A stretch of 12,599 nucleotides of DNA, taken from JAVBUZ01 sp031554725. GTDB taxonomy: Bacteria > Bacillota > Clostridia > Lachnospirales > Lachnospiraceae. Numbering within the stretch: the first letter of the stretch is position 1; each line of letters opens with the position of its first letter. Shown here piece after piece: positions 12,452 through 12,599 of the stretch. The stretch is taken from positions 1 through 12,599 of the forward strand of contig JAVBUZ010000256.1 of NCBI GenBank assembly GCA_031554725.1, written 5' to 3'. The notes below the pieces were generated by a model. It searched no databases, was not told the DNA's origin, and saw only the letters and a list, made by a program, of their open reading frames with translations. The translations under genes were made by a program, and so were the position numbers.

Positions 12452-12599
12452 AAAGCAGAGGATTTTACCAAATTCTTCACCAAATTCTTTTTGAGCAAAG
12501 CTTGGATTTCCATAACTACTTTCATAGTTATCATTTAATATATCTTCATATAGCTCTTTATTCTTCTGTGCTATAGCTTATACCTTGGCACCTACATAC
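12452..12599 (-). pseudogene. Upstream continuation of the aminopeptidase frame, interrupted by TAA
   Basis: From 12577 down to 12452 the frame of the aminopeptidase stays open and reads like real protein (KNKELYEDILNDNYESSYGN, then a GEEFGKIL stretch running into FLYAELRSLI). It contains no ATG, GTG or TTG. At 12578-12580 there is an in-frame TAA, and the remaining 19 bases show no start codon in this frame. Upstream of the stop the same frame reads YVGAKV. A nonsense mutation, a frameshift or an assembly error at the window edge would all fit; a functional start inside this stretch does not. Confidence 0.6.

Overview
The window looks like chromosomal housekeeping DNA from a low-GC, AT-rich Gram-positive bacterium, most plausibly a Lachnospiraceae-type Clostridium. 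Evidence for this is the strong GGAGG-like ribosome sites, the lipoprotein PstS with a Gly-Cys lipobox, clostridial-type PurE and PurN sequences, and a long M29 aminopeptidase of the kind I associate with Lachnospiraceae. This assignment is an inference from protein character; no rRNA or other marker is present. Every gene I can support lies on the minus strand, so transcription runs from high to low coordinates.

Layout in transcription order. At the right edge (10697-12577) is a long M29 metallo-aminopeptidase whose N-terminal part is cut by an in-frame stop near the window end. Next is a compact purine cluster, purE-purM-purN-purD (10556 to 7018), for de novo IMP synthesis; purM and purN overlap. 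After purD come a small protein with two zinc ribbons flanking a helix-turn-helix region (6495-6941) and a membrane protein with two SH3-like domains outside and a proline/glutamine/arginine repeat tail inside (4930-6450). These two are 44 bp apart and probably co-transcribed. A 76-bp inverted repeat follows, then a gene fusing an AraC-type DNA-binding domain to a GGDEF domain (3909-4709), with a textbook terminator at 3870-3895.

The 3434-3869 intergenic region carries a roughly 160-bp imperfect inverted repeat resembling a MITE, then a PhoP-box-like array of three hexamers at 11-bp spacing and a candidate promoter for the high-affinity phosphate transporter operon pstS-pstC-pstA-pstB. pstB runs off the left edge. 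A strong hairpin between pstS and pstC is well placed to let the binding protein be made in excess over the membrane parts.

The ordinary content is phosphate uptake and purine synthesis. The less ordinary content is the AraC-GGDEF fusion with a degenerate GGDEF C-terminus, the SH3/membrane/repeat-tail protein with its zinc-ribbon neighbour, two intergenic hairpin elements that share a 17-bp core at 15 of 17 positions, and the interrupted aminopeptidase. I see no CRISPR array, tRNA, rRNA, insertion sequence with a transposase, or phage gene, and no clear evidence of a wholly new multi-gene system.
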